Source: Alkalinema sp. CACIAM 70d
GTDB lineage: Bacteria > Cyanobacteriota > Cyanobacteriia > Leptolyngbyales > Leptolyngbyaceae
Assembly: GCA_002148405.1 (NCBI GenBank)
Contig: MUGG01000133.1
Location: forward strand, 1-64,000
DNA: 64,000 nt
Direction: 5' to 3'
The stretch's first letter is position 1. Each line of letters begins with the position of its first letter. The position numbers and the translations under genes are program-made. Positions 17,064-27,300 of this stretch are shown one piece after another. Below the pieces are notes generated by a model. It searched no databases. It saw only the letters and a list, made by a program, of their open reading frames with translations, and was not told where the DNA came from.

Positions 17064-18467
17064 TTAATTATTCACCGCATCCTGGCTCGACAGCGTTTGC
17101 CGAGGCAGCGTAATCACATAGCGATAACTAGGATCGGAGCCCTGAATCAGCAATTGGCCACCATGGATTTCTGCAAGTTGACGACTCAGGCGCAAGCCTA
17201 AATTCGCACTGCTGTCGATCGTATCCCGCTTGGGCTGGGCAGGTGCATTGATGACAGCGGTTTTGCCATTGGTAAACATTCCAGTTTCTGCATAGTCATT
17301 GCCATTCAGACCACTACTCGCATTGCTGTTATAGAAATCACCAAAGGGCAAACCCTCGCCCAGACAAGGATGGGATACCCAAATGGTCAGTTTCAGACCA
17401 TTACTCTTATTCGAAACATGCAGCCGCACAATACTGCCAGCATTGGAAGACTGAATAATGCTAAACATCAAATGGTAGAGCATTTGACGAATTTTCTCTT
17501 TGTCCAGCATCCAAATTCGATTTCCGGGTTCAACGGAGAGGCGAATTTGTTGCTCTCGGCGATTAGCGGCCTGCTCCAGCGTACTAATCGCTTGCTGGCA
17601 GAGCATTTCAATGTCCACTGATGATAGGTTGAGTTGATGGGAGCGATCGTCGAGTTCCGATAGCTCCAGAATTTCCTTAACTAAAGACAGGAGATACTGG
17701 CCGCTGTGGTGAATAATGTCGAGATATTCCCGTTGCTTGCCCGTTAAGGGGCCGTAAATTTCTCGGGTCAGCACACTCGCCATCCCCATCACGGAGGTGA
17801 GTGGGGTACGCAACTCTTGGGTTAACTGGGCTAAGAGCTCAAACTTGAGCGAGTTAGGGGCGTGATTGGGGTGGGCAACAAGGGAAAGACTGGCCGATGG
17901 AGAAGCACTTTGTTGGCTGCATTGAAGGCGCTCGTACTCACTGATACTGAGCCGAGCAATCAGGGTCAAGAACTCGACATCCTTTTGGGTAAATTCCCGA
18001 GGACGGAGATCCATGACTGAGAGAACGCCAATGCACTGGCCTTTTGCAGTAATCAGGGGAACCCCGAGGTAAGCACGGATGCCATACTGCTGACTGAAAG
18101 AGCTACTGCTAAAGGCTGGATGGCTGAGCGTATCTGAAATCACCAAGCCCTGGCTACTATCCGTTACGTAAACCCCAAAGGATTCCTCCAAGGAAAGTTC
18201 TCGACTAATCGACAACGGATTCATCAAGCCTAATCGAGATAGGCCGATCGCCGCTTTCATCCGTTCCCGATCCGCCTCCATCACACTCAGCCAACAAATG
18301 GGCGCATCCACGAAGTTAGCTGCCGTTTGGACGGCTTCTTCAAAGACTGGAACCGTTTCTGTCTCAAGTAATCCTAATTCCGTCAAGACTAATTGACGCT
18401 GTTGCGTTCTTGCAATCGCTGTCATACCATCGAGACGACAATATAGCCGACTTTCAGGACACACCAT
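17064..18467 (-). CDS. GAF-domain kinase-like protein lacking the phosphoacceptor histidine
   Basis: A 467-residue protein. Residues 35-180 are a GAF domain (APICWLSVMEADRERMKA, GLVISDTLSHPAF, AYLGVPLITAKGQCIGVLSVMD). The dimerisation region that follows has TQELRTPLTSVMG, where Gln217 occupies the position of the usual H-box histidine. The ATPase end is also altered: the N-box stretch MLYHLMFSIIQSSNAGS lacks the NLLxNA pattern, although NLGLRLSRQLAEIHGG resembles a G-box. It is therefore likely a pseudokinase, acting as a scaffold or phosphatase. Later in-frame starts exist (Met15). A terminator lies downstream at 16859. The GAF ligand is unknown; no bilin-binding cysteine is evident. Confidence 0.85.
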   Translation of the reverse strand: MVCPESRLYCRLDGMTAIARTQQRQLVLTELGLLETETVPVFEEAVQTAANFVDAPICWLSVMEADRERMKAAIGLSRLGLMNPLSISRELSLEESFGVYVTDSSQGLVISDTLSHPAFSSSSFSQQYGIRAYLGVPLITAKGQCIGVLSVMDLRPREFTQKDVEFLTLIARLSISEYERLQCSQQSASPSASLSLVAHPNHAPNSLKFELLAQLTQELRTPLTSVMGMASVLTREIYGPLTGKQREYLDIIHHSGQYLLSLVKEILELSELDDRSHQLNLSSVDIEMLCQQAISTLEQAANRREQQIRLSVEPGNRIWMLDKEKIRQMLYHLMFSIIQSSNAGSIVRLHVSNKSNGLKLTIWVSHPCLGEGLPFGDFYNSNASSGLNGNDYAETGMFTNGKTAVINAPAQPKRDTIDSSANLGLRLSRQLAEIHGGQLLIQGSDPSYRYVITLPRQTLSSQDAVNN

Positions 18468-18793
18468 CCTAACCCCGCTCTAACCTAATTTAAGACTCAT
18501 GGAATGATCTGGTTGCGACGGGCTATATAGAGCACCAACTGCACATAGCACCGTAGTTAACCAACCCCATCATTCCCGCCTTGTCTTTGGGATCAACGAT
18601 GAAATAGGCAGCGAGTTTACTGAAGTTTTACACCATTTGGGTGAGGTCGCGATCGATTCTCGGAAAGATTACGGAGAATTTCCAAGAAGTTGGTTACTTT
18701 AGGCAACTTATAAGTTGACTTTGCCCAACTTGCTCAACTTTGAGCGGAATCTGAGCTAATTTCTGACCTCAGGTCTGACCTCGTGGAAGTGGC
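18468..18793. other. Intergenic region with a 14-bp palindrome
   Basis: About 330 bases between gun4 and the kinase-like gene, both on the minus strand. It should hold the end of the gun4 transcript and the promoter of the kinase-like gene. CAACTTATAAGTTG at 18704-18717 is a perfect palindrome and could be an operator. I see no gene here. Confidence 0.55.
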
Positions 18794-19546
18794 TTAGCTT
18801 TCCCAAGCCGGATGGCTGAGCAGTCCCTCGATTACCCGTACCCCTCGTAGTTGATTAGACAGGGGCAAGTGACCTTTGGGGGCTTCGATCGTCCAGACAA
18901 ATTGGCCCGGATAGCGCGTCCAGTTAATGCCATCCTTCCAGTTAATTTTCGCCCAGAGTTTTTCCCAATTTTTACCGACACTGAGCCACAGTTCCCGCTG
19001 GACGGAGTAGCCAAACTTACCTTCAGAGTGGGCCAACCACAGAGCATTAATCGTCCGTAAATCGGTAACGGGAAAGGCATTGACCTCAGTGAAGTAGACC
19101 CACTTGCGCTGAATCGCATCACCGCCTGCCAGTTCACAGAGTTTTTGACTCGTCAGCTTATCCGCTTCTAAAAAGTCCTGTTGAGCCAGAAACTGCTGTA
19201 AGGGCAGGTAATCGATCGATCGATCAGATTTGAGGGGGACGATGCCAGTGGGGAACTGTTGGGATAGAAAGGCTTGGGTCTGGTCGGTCTGGGCACTAAA
19301 CAAGGCTTGGTAAGCTTTGGCAGCGACGGCATTGACGGCCCCGTATTTCGTGAAAACTTGCTCGCTGGCCTGGTACTCCCGCAAAAAGTCCATCAGCACT
19401 TCGTAGCCCGGTTGTCCGAGGGTGGCCAGTTGATCCACGATCGGGAGACGATTGCGTTCTGTTGCGGACAGAAATTGGGCGCGGAGATCGTTAGGGAGGG
19501 GACTGCTGACTGAGGAAGTATCCAGATTTGTCATGAATGCGTTCAT
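18794..19546 (-). CDS. gun4: Gun4, activator of magnesium chelatase
   Basis: A 250-residue protein with the two-part Gun4 layout. An N-terminal helical bundle (about residues 20-95, ERNRLPIVDQLATLGQPG, YEVLMDFLREYQ) precedes the porphyrin-binding GUN4 core (about 125-245: DFLEADKLTSQKLCELAG, FPVTDLRTINALWLAHSEGKFGYSVQ, WKDGINWTRYPGQFVW, KGHLPLSNQLRG). Gun4 binds protoporphyrin IX and Mg-protoporphyrin and stimulates the ChlH subunit of Mg-chelatase at the first chlorophyll-specific step. The length is close to that of the Synechocystis protein. Another chlorophyll factor, ycf54, lies in the same window but not nearby. Several GUN4-domain paralogues exist in cyanobacteria, but this architecture is that of the genuine Gun4. 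Confidence 0.85.
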   Translation of the reverse strand: MNAFMTNLDTSSVSSPLPNDLRAQFLSATERNRLPIVDQLATLGQPGYEVLMDFLREYQASEQVFTKYGAVNAVAAKAYQALFSAQTDQTQAFLSQQFPTGIVPLKSDRSIDYLPLQQFLAQQDFLEADKLTSQKLCELAGGDAIQRKWVYFTEVNAFPVTDLRTINALWLAHSEGKFGYSVQRELWLSVGKNWEKLWAKINWKDGINWTRYPGQFVWTIEAPKGHLPLSNQLRGVRVIEGLLSHPAWES

Positions 19547-19819
19547 CCAAGTGAGCGGCGGTATCAGGTCAAACGTACGAAAAAAACGGGTTCTTAAAAA
19601 GGCACATCATCTCATTATCTGGGCAAAAGGGCCGCGATCGCTAGTCCCTAGCCGACTTAGAGCGATGAAGTTACCCAATCCGGCCTATCAACCTTGGGTT
19701 AAGCAAAACTAACCTCAGGTTGGGCGATCTCAGAGTTCCTACTTAATAAGCATAAATCCCTAGGTGAAAGGGATTCAAGTCTGGGGACGAGATTGGTTGG
19801 GAGAGGCAAGGTTGGGGCG

Positions 19820-20677
19820 TTAGGGGGTTGATCGCGCAACTCTAAGGGTGATGACAGTCAGTTCTGGGGGGCAGAGGAAGCGTCCCGGCAGGTAGGTTCC
19901 GAGGCCACGGTTAACGTAAAGCAGATTGGTTTGCCCTTGCTGATTGGGCACGGAATGCAAACCGCTGGCCCAGTCCCAGTTTTTGAGCACGCGGTGGGCC
20001 GATCGAAGGACGGGAAAGGCTTTTTTGAGCCGCCAATGGATTTTTCGATAGTGACGGGAAACGAAGGCAGAGACGTTGCCAATACCGGGGAGAATAATTT
20101 GTCCGCCGTGGGTATGGCCGGAGAGTTGCAGGTCAACACGCCAGGGGGTGAGGGTTTTGGCAGCATCGGGATTGTGGACGAGTAGGAGGCGGGGAATATT
20201 TGGGGGAATGGCTTCCAGAATAGGAGCGGGCTGGAATTCTTTGGCCCAATATTCTGCCAGCCCTACGATCGCGAATTCCTGACCCAGGGGATAGGCCACT
20301 TGGTTCCAGAGGACGTGAATGCCAATTTTTTCTAGGCCCTGGGTAATTTCGGTTTGGCTGGTGCGGTGGTAGCGATCGTGGTTGCCGAGGACGGCGTAGA
20401 TACCATGGCGACTGTGCAGGCGTTGCAGGTAGGTGGCGAGTTCGTGGATGGGCTGGGCGGCATGGGTGACAAAATCTCCGGTGAGGGCAATGAGGTCGGG
20501 GACTTCGCGGTTACTGGCAGCGATCGCGGCTTCCAGTAAGTCGGCGGAGAGGCGTAGGCCATCCCAATGGAAGTCGGAGAGTTGCACAATTTTGAGGCCG
20601 TCGAGGTGGTGAGGCAGATTTTGAATCGGGAGTTCTAGGCGATCGATTTTCAGGGAGCCAGTGAGAAGCCAATGCAT
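19820..20677 (-). CDS. Calcineurin-like metallophosphoesterase
   Basis: A 285-residue enzyme with all five metallophosphoesterase motifs in order: LKIVQLSDFHWDG (DxH), ALTGDFVTHA (GD), AVLGNHDRY (GNHD), a histidine in LLLVHNPDAAK, and LQLSGHTHGGQIILPG (GHTHGGQ). These bind two metal ions in the YaeI/YkuE-type group of predicted phosphohydrolases, whose relatives include lipid-linked phosphodiesterases. The N-terminus is short and mildly hydrophobic (MHWLLTGSLKIDRLELPI), possibly allowing membrane association. It is a single gene, divergent from a membrane-protein gene at 20872. The substrate is not predictable. Confidence 0.9.
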   Translation of the reverse strand: MHWLLTGSLKIDRLELPIQNLPHHLDGLKIVQLSDFHWDGLRLSADLLEAAIAASNREVPDLIALTGDFVTHAAQPIHELATYLQRLHSRHGIYAVLGNHDRYHRTSQTEITQGLEKIGIHVLWNQVAYPLGQEFAIVGLAEYWAKEFQPAPILEAIPPNIPRLLLVHNPDAAKTLTPWRVDLQLSGHTHGGQIILPGIGNVSAFVSRHYRKIHWRLKKAFPVLRSAHRVLKNWDWASGLHSVPNQQGQTNLLYVNRGLGTYLPGRFLCPPELTVITLRVARSTP

Positions 20678-20871
20678 AACAAGGGGGCCGGGAGAAGGGG
20701 GGCGCTTCTAAGCTAACAAATGCACATTGCAGCGGGGAGAGGCACGATCGGGTTTGCTGCGAGCTTCATGCAATCTTCATTCGGATTTGACCGTGAATTC
20801 AAGGGAACAACCAATGATGATTGAGAACAAAGTTGTAAAGTTTGAAGAACAGCTTAGATAAATATGACTTA

Positions 20872-21573
20872 ATGAGCATAACCAGTAGCAGGTACCTGAA
20901 TACCTTCAATTTCAATCAAAAATCCTGGCTCACTCGTTGGATTGGTTTAAATACATTGGTATTTTTCATCTGTGGAATTATTATCCCACTTACGTATAGA
21001 CTGGTTCTACAAATTGAAGGTGCAGATAGTCCTATCTCTAGCTATGAACCTCTTCCTCCATACTTGCCAGGAGGAATTGCAATCGGAATTTTGCAAGTTA
21101 AACTATTCCGTTATGACTTGCCTAAGTCCCAAAGGATAGGATGTATTGTTGCCAACGTCCTAACACCCATACTATTTCTAGGTATAAGTTCATTTTTCAG
21201 AATGTGCTTGCTGTTTGATCGGTCTCCCTTCGGCCCAAGTCCAGAGCTTGTTTTTAAAGTTTTAACGGAATCTGCTCTTTGGGCAGGAATCGTGGCTGGC
21301 TTATTTTATGGCTGCGTTACCACTATGTACCAATTTCTTGAGCATCGATGGACTTGGTTATTTTGGAGTAGCGCTTCTTGGGCATTATCTAGCGTTTTTG
21401 CGATGGTTGTAATATTGCAGTTTTCTCCTGGTAGCCTTGAACGAACAATTCTCTATCCACTTTTATTTGGGCTGATCCATGCTGCGATAACAGGAGTGGG
21501 ACTCTTCCATTGTGGGCTCCATGCCTTTCAACAAAAACGTGCAGAAAAATACCAAATTCCACCAACCGTCTAA
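20872..21573 (+). CDS. Predicted multi-pass membrane protein of unknown function
   Basis: About 233 residues from ATG 20872; an upstream TTG frame from 20842 would add ten residues. Five or six hydrophobic helices are visible: LNTLVFFICGIIIPLTY, LTPILFLGISSFF, ALWAGIVAGLFYGCVTTMY, WLFWSSASWALSSVFAMVVIL and ILYPLLFGLIHAAITGVGLF. I recognise no family. The gene is more AT-rich than its neighbours and has few CGATCG sites, which might mean a recent arrival. It has no close co-directional partner. Its function is unknown. Confidence 0.7.
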   Translation: MSITSSRYLNTFNFNQKSWLTRWIGLNTLVFFICGIIIPLTYRLVLQIEGADSPISSYEPLPPYLPGGIAIGILQVKLFRYDLPKSQRIGCIVANVLTPILFLGISSFFRMCLLFDRSPFGPSPELVFKVLTESALWAGIVAGLFYGCVTTMYQFLEHRWTWLFWSSASWALSSVFAMVVILQFSPGSLERTILYPLLFGLIHAAITGVGLFHCGLHAFQQKRAEKYQIPPTV

Positions 21574-21682
21574 ATCAAATTATATCCAGATAAAATTAGC
21601 ATTCAGGGCTTGCCGATCGATCGACGTTACAAACTATCTCGGTACGATTGTTAAAATCTCTATTTTTTGATCCATTGACTCA

Positions 21683-21715
21683 AAGTCCCCCTTTTTAAGG
21701 GGGATTTAGGGGGAT
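21683..21715. repeat. Dispersed cyanobacterial G/C-run repeat
   Basis: AAGTCCCCCTTTTTAAGGGGG followed by ATTTAGGGGGAT: an inverted repeat of CCCCC and GGGGG with a second GGGGG. Elements of this form are scattered between genes in many cyanobacterial genomes. It lies between the convergent ends of the membrane-protein gene and the DUF4336 gene and may act as a bidirectional terminator. Confidence 0.65.
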
Positions 21716-21781
21716 CGAACCTACGCGATCGATGTTACGATGAATACTTCGATCGATATTATATTCAACACTGTCGTGATT

Positions 21782-22999
21782 CTAAACCTTCTCCTTCGCC
21801 GCAGGCGTAATATTCCGTTGACGTAAACCCGACTCAATCTCATACAACAACTGAAAATCCTGACTCGGCAACGGATACATATAGGGATGGGCAGGCTGCT
21901 TCTCCAAAAACGAAAACGCCTGACGAAACTCCACCGGAGTCGCTGCGATCGGCGCATCTAAATGACAAGGAATAATCCGTTGGAAATTCCACTGCGCCAC
22001 CCGATCGGCCCAAGCGATCGTCTGCTGCGGCTCCCGATTCAAAATCAACTGCTGCAAAATCGGAGCCACAAACAACCGCCCATTACCCCGCAAAATCTCA
22101 AACGATCGCTCCCAATCCGGCTTCCAACAAAACGGATACAACCCAAAATACGCCTTGCGCGAGCGATCGGGCGCATTTTTCGCCGCCTGCCATGCCTCCC
22201 CAAAACTGGGAATCTCCAACGCACTCGGTCGAAAATAAAACGAAAATAACGCAATCCGCTTCCAACCCTTCAGCCGTAACTCCGGCGTATCCCGCAGCGC
22301 ATCCGATGGTAAATCCCGCGCATGGAACAACAACGGATAGGGATCCACTTGCAGAATCGCTGGCGGCATCGCTGGTACCGACTGAATCGAATCCGTTACC
22401 AACAACGTCTGAGATGACCTATGGAAAAACGCCACCTCCGCAAACGGCCCCAACCCTAAATTAATCGGCCCCAACATCGCATAGTCAAACTCCCGACCAA
22501 AGGGAGCCTGACGACTATCTTCCGGTAACACCTGCGTCCGCCCGATCGGTAACCCCAACCACGACAGCGGCAAATTCACCGGAAAACTCCACTGATGCGG
22601 CGCAACAAACACCTGCGCTTTGGGAAACCGCCGCGCAAACGGCCCCACAAACACCTTATGCTCCAACCCTGACACCGTCGGCAAAATGATGTACTTCACC
22701 TCACCATGGGCCTGCACCAATTCATCCATCAGCCGCAGACATTCCCGCGTCGGAGCCACGGGCGCGTAGACCAACAATCCACCCGCCTCCAACTTGACCA
22801 CCGTCATCCGAATCGGCGTCACGACGTAAAAAATGCCCTGGAACTGGTCAAACGTCCACATCCGCCCCGGAATCACCTCCATCCGCAGCGTCGGGCGTTT
22901 GCCGTAGGGATACAGCGGCACCGTAAACCAAAAATTCCACGATCGATCGGCGTTTCCGCTGTGGGGAGAAAGCGTTGAGGATTGCCGTCCCTGGGTCAT
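21782..22999 (-). CDS. DUF4336 domain protein (metallo-beta-lactamase-like fold)
   Basis: A 405-residue protein. Motifs of the DUF4336 family are visible: FDQFQGIFYVVTPIRMTVVKL, GGLLVYAPVAPTRECLRLMDEL, VKYIILPTVSGLEHKVFVGPFARRFPKAQVFVAPHQWSFP (split here for reading), and LLVTDSIQSVP. The layout resembles the metallo-beta-lactamase fold, but the HxHxDH signature is absent, being replaced by the PTVSGLEHK region. The C-terminal part (RNGRLFVAPILQQLILNREP, RIIPCHLDAPI) is also typical. The family is found in cyanobacteria and plants and its biochemical role is not established. Next to it lies an SDR gene on the same strand, about 60 bases away, possibly in the same operon. Confidence 0.8.
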   Translation of the reverse strand: MTQGRQSSTLSPHSGNADRSWNFWFTVPLYPYGKRPTLRMEVIPGRMWTFDQFQGIFYVVTPIRMTVVKLEAGGLLVYAPVAPTRECLRLMDELVQAHGEVKYIILPTVSGLEHKVFVGPFARRFPKAQVFVAPHQWSFPVNLPLSWLGLPIGRTQVLPEDSRQAPFGREFDYAMLGPINLGLGPFAEVAFFHRSSQTLLVTDSIQSVPAMPPAILQVDPYPLLFHARDLPSDALRDTPELRLKGWKRIALFSFYFRPSALEIPSFGEAWQAAKNAPDRSRKAYFGLYPFCWKPDWERSFEILRGNGRLFVAPILQQLILNREPQQTIAWADRVAQWNFQRIIPCHLDAPIAATPVEFRQAFSFLEKQPAHPYMYPLPSQDFQLLYEIESGLRQRNITPAAKEKV

Positions 23000-23059
23000 G
23001 GCTGTTGTCCACCGTCCAAACTGGTATCAGATCTGGGTTGCCAGATCTAGGTTGCTAGT

Positions 23060-23755
23060 CTAAATATTGCCATAGACCGGGATCACTGCGCCGCGCAAGT
23101 CCTGGGCCGCCTCCGAAGCCAGGAAACAAATCACCTGCGCTAGGGACTCCGGCTTCACCCACTGGCCCGCGTTGGCCTCCCCCATGGCCGATCGATTGGC
23201 GGGCGTGTCAATCACACTGGGCAACACCACATTGGCCGTAATATTCTGCCCCTTCGTCTCATCGGCGATCGCCTGGGTCAGCGCCACCACCCCCGCCTTC
23301 GACGCACAGTAGCCCGCCAACTGTCCCCCCGGTTGCACGGCCCCCCGCGATCCGATCGTCACAATACGGCCATAGCCCGTCTCCAGCATTTTCCGCAGGC
23401 TGTGTTTACAGAGCAAAAACGTCGTGTTCAGGTTCAGGTCAAAATCCTGCTTCCACTGCTCAAAGCTGTACTCGTGGGTCTTGCCCATGGAAAAGCCCCC
23501 CACCAGTTGGATCAAAACATCCACCCGCCCCATTTCATTAACCAACGTCTCCACCGATCGCTCATCCCGTAAATCCGCCTGAGCAAAGCGGATCCTCGAA
23601 AATTCTGCGGGGGAAATCCGATCTCGAAGGCGATCGAGATCCCGCTCGTTCATGTAGGGAATCGTCACCTCTGCGCCCTGGGCCAGAACCACTGGCGTGA
23701 CGCCCAACCCCAGTCCCCCGGTTCCCCCGGCCAAAAGTACTCGTTTACCCTTCAT
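23060..23755 (-). CDS. Short-chain dehydrogenase/reductase
   Basis: About 231 residues from the ATG giving MKGKRVLLAGGTGGLGLGV; a GTG three codons earlier is also possible. It carries the TGxxxGxG cofactor motif (AGGTGGLGLG), a DL motif after the second strand (AQADLRDE), and the active-site set S-Y-K in TIGSRGAVQPGGQLAGYCASKAG. The missing NNAG is replaced by QLVGGFSMG. It is a soluble, classical SDR at the short end of the family. It may be co-transcribed with the DUF4336 gene downstream. Catalytic residues are intact, so it is probably an active NAD(P)-dependent oxidoreductase; the substrate is unknown. Confidence 0.9.
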   Translation of the reverse strand: MKGKRVLLAGGTGGLGLGVTPVVLAQGAEVTIPYMNERDLDRLRDRISPAEFSRIRFAQADLRDERSVETLVNEMGRVDVLIQLVGGFSMGKTHEYSFEQWKQDFDLNLNTTFLLCKHSLRKMLETGYGRIVTIGSRGAVQPGGQLAGYCASKAGVVALTQAIADETKGQNITANVVLPSVIDTPANRSAMGEANAGQWVKPESLAQVICFLASEAAQDLRGAVIPVYGNI

Positions 23756-23806
23756 AACTATCACCGTTCGTGGCGCGATGGTTTAATCTTCGACTTTGTT
23801 TGACAT

Positions 23807-24280
23807 TCAATCCTCAGGCATAGATTCTTCCAACTGTTGAATGGCTGCGGCTGGGCTGAGATTATCTGTAATGATCCAAGCAAATCCGGGTAAGTATTGA
23901 TCCATGACCGATAAATTGGCATAGACGATCGGGCGAATCAGGTCGGCGGTCAGAACGTCCGGAGCCGCTTCCAGGCTGGTTTTGTAATGTACCTCGCCCT
24001 CCTCAAAATCCAGTTCAAAATTGCCCAAAATTAAGCCATTATTGGCACGGGTAATATATTCCGCCACCGCCGATCGTTTCTCCGGGGGCACCCCTCCCGG
24101 CAAAGGCAAATTAGAGTAAAAGATAAACTGCTGATCGGCTTCCTTGGCCTTGGCGTAGCACACCCATTCCCCCTGATTACCTTCTACTTCCAACCGCAGA
24201 AGATGATGGGCGACGATATGTTCAAATTCCCATTCCTCACTCTGAAAGAAGCTAATCAATTGTTCTAAAATGCTGCTCAT
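23807..24280 (-). CDS. YbjN-like protein
   Basis: A 157-residue soluble protein with the secretion-chaperone-like fold of the YbjN family: the N-terminal helix LEQLISFFQSEEWEFEHI, a sheet with LLRLEVEGNQGEWVCYAKA and QQFIFYSNLPL, ANNGLILGNFELDFEEGEVHYKTS (read in two parts), then helices ending PAAAIQQLEESMP. Such proteins are common in cyanobacteria and usually lack a defined role. It lies 60 bases downstream of the eCIS-core gene on the same strand. A secretion-chaperone-like fold next to a possible secreted effector is suggestive, but many YbjN genes stand alone. Confidence 0.75.
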   Translation of the reverse strand: MSSILEQLISFFQSEEWEFEHIVAHHLLRLEVEGNQGEWVCYAKAKEADQQFIFYSNLPLPGGVPPEKRSAVAEYITRANNGLILGNFELDFEEGEVHYKTSLEAAPDVLTADLIRPIVYANLSVMDQYLPGFAWIITDNLSPAAAIQQLEESMPED

Positions 24281-24341
24281 AGGATTTTTATGAATTCGCT
24301 AAAAGACTGGTCGCAGTGAAATCTTACTGTTGTGAGTTAAT

Positions 24342-27300
24342 TTAATCCGTTGTGTAGCCTGAAGTATACAATTCATCAATCACCCGATTCATTTCTGTCC
24401 AAAAACTGTTGAGGGCTGGTTTTGCTAAAGTATCCTCGATCGCTTTCATTACCCGCTCTAACTTTTTGACTTGAGCATCGGTTTCTCCCACCTTTTCCTT
24501 TTCAATTTTATCAGCGCTGAATTTGTCCTTGGCGATATATTTTTGAGACAGGACATTGCCAATGCGATTCGTGAATTTTTTGAATTGCTTGTCTGGTACA
24601 TCTTTAGCCACGAATTTCTTCATCTCTAGTTTGAGGGCGCGGCCTACAAAGGTTTGCGCTTGGTTAGCCACATCCTCAATAATTTGTGTCTTGAAGGTTT
24701 CCTTCCGCACAGTACCCGTTTTCCCAGTAATTGCCGCTTTCCTCCGTTCCTGATAAGTTGGATTTTCTGGGATGCGATCGGCGGTAGCAGTGCCTTCGAG
24801 TCGGAAGCGCTCACTTCCCGTAGCAATGCTCAGTCGAGGATCATAGAGAACATCACTGCTAACAATTCCTTTGCGTTTTCGGGCTTTAAGCAAGTTATTT
24901 TGAAGTTTTCTGCCTTCCCGCGCCCCTTCCCCAAACAACGACCCCTCGGTTTTTAAGTTCCCTTTAGAATCGAACAAGTCTAAGGAATACATATCATAGT
25001 CAGGGCTGGAGGCCAAAAAGACGAGGTTCGGTTCCGTGGGATATACCGCTAGCGGTTCAACGGTCGCAATGGCAATCCGGATCGCCTCATCCAATTGGTT
25101 CGCCAGATAGGTCAGAAGGTGCTCTAGGTTGTCCCGCTTCAGGTCACCCTTGCCTTTTTTATCCTCTGCGCTACCACTGGTGCCCTCCGTACGGAACTCG
25201 TAGCCCCCGATCGCCATAAACGGATGGCTCGGCCCCAACGCCACGTCATAGCGTGAAAAAATGCCTTTCGGTTTGCTGCCGTCCTTGGGATCGGTTAACG
25301 GGCCTTTGAGGGCCTCGGCAGTGCTGGTAGTAGGTTGTTCCTCTGGGGCTTGCAAGCTGACTGCATCCGCGTCGCCCAAGTGGATATAGACATACTTGTT
25401 ATAGGTTTTCAGCAGATTCACCATCGCACGGGTTTGGGGATGGGCCGTCACCCTTTCCTTAAATTGGGCATAGGGCAGACGGTCTTGGATACGGATGTTA
25501 GCCCTTTCATAATTCAGCGCAGCCTGTCTCGTTTCATAGTCCTGCTCTTTATAAGCTGCTAAGGCTCCGTCAAATCCATCTTTATCAGGGGCTGTTTTTG
25601 CCTTCCAATTAAAATCCCAAGTGAAGCCAAAGGACACCAAGCTAAACTGATCGAAACCATTTTTATTGGCGTGGGCTTTCACCAGTTCGTCAGATGTTCC
25701 ACTCAGGCTACGGAAGCGATTCACCCCAACTACCAGGCCAATCCGTTCTTTAGCTTGGGTTTGATCATCAAAGCCTTGATTGTAGTATTTCTGTGCAATT
25801 TGTTGAGGACTGGGATCGCTGGGAATCGTGGTGATGTTGATCACGTAGCCAATACGATCGGTTGCAGCGCCTTTGTTTGCGACCAGAACGTTGTTGCTTT
25901 GCGGCGATCGGACTTCTCGATAGCCCATGCTGCTACCGATTTTTTCAATCTCATAACGGCTAAGAAAGTCTTGCTTAGAGCCACCGCTATTAAAATCAAC
26001 AAGAATTTTCTTCAAAGCTTCCGCAGAGCCGGGGGGTGGGACGACTTTCAGTAAGTTAGCTTCCCAGTCAAAGGGAGCTTTCGTTTTCAGCTTTTTCAGC
26101 GATCCTGTCACATACCCATCAATCATCGTATGTAAGGCATCTAGCCAGGAATCTTTATATTGTTTCCAGAGACTGACGACAACACCTTTATAGTCAGCCG
26201 ACCAAATTGTTTTAGAAATAGCCTGATTAATATATTTGGGATGGTTGAGGTAATACTGATGAATTTCGGGCTGATCAGCCGGTATGGCCGCAGGACTTTC
26301 ACTAAGAGCAGCAGTTTCACCATCCGCATTCTCAAAAAATGCTAGGAATAATTCAGCTTTCTCTTTAATTTGGGTCTGGTTTGTCCGGAATTGTTTGACC
26401 TCCGCTTCTTCGCCAATTAGTTCTTGGACAGCGTCCTTAGCATCCTCTTGGGTTTTAATGACTTTCGTGGTTGGCTTAGCTTGAACGGTCGTCATTAGCG
26501 TTGCTACATTCAGGGTTACAGCTTTCAGGAGGTTGATTTCCCCCATCACTTCACCCAGCTTCGTCTTCAACGCTGTAGGCATCCCTTCAACAGTCTCTGG
26601 CTTTTTCAAAATTTCTAGCTTTTTCGCAAGTTTCGCAGAGAGGGCTTCCCCAAGACTTTCCTTACGCAACTCTTCCTCAACGGCTTGGTAAATTATTGGA
26701 AGTTTAGGAATCAGTTCCGTCAATTTGGTCAGATCATCCTCAAAGACTGTGTTAGCGGCTGAAACCTTTTCAGAGTAAGTGTGAGTATCCACAAATGCTC
26801 CAATTAAAGTATTAATTTGGTCAGGTGTTGTGTAACCCTCGATTTGCCCCCAACTGCTAAGGCTGACTCCCTCAAAATAGTCTCTTTTAACTTGAATGGT
26901 ACTAGCAGCACTTTTATATTCATTTTCCAAAGCAGACCTACTATTTTTGTAGGAGTTTTCCAGCAACTTGTGCGTTAGAATTGTCCGGATTTTACTTCCC
27001 TTTTGTGTCACAAATTTTTTATATGCCTCAGTAGCGTAGGTGAGGCGATATCCTTGGGCAGGTGCTGCTCCTTCGATTAATGTCTTTACAGTACTAAAGT
27101 TAACTGGTTGCCGCTGAATGACTGTTGGGTAAGGGGATGACGCAATCTGGAAGTTGTTATTTATATTGCTATTTCGCTGCACCAGATGGTCATTTTGCTG
27201 CACCACATGGGTTAACTCATGGGCAATCAATTGCTTACCGCTCTGACTGCTGGGATGATAGGCTCCCCGTTGAAAGAAAATATCCTGCCCCGTTGTAAAT

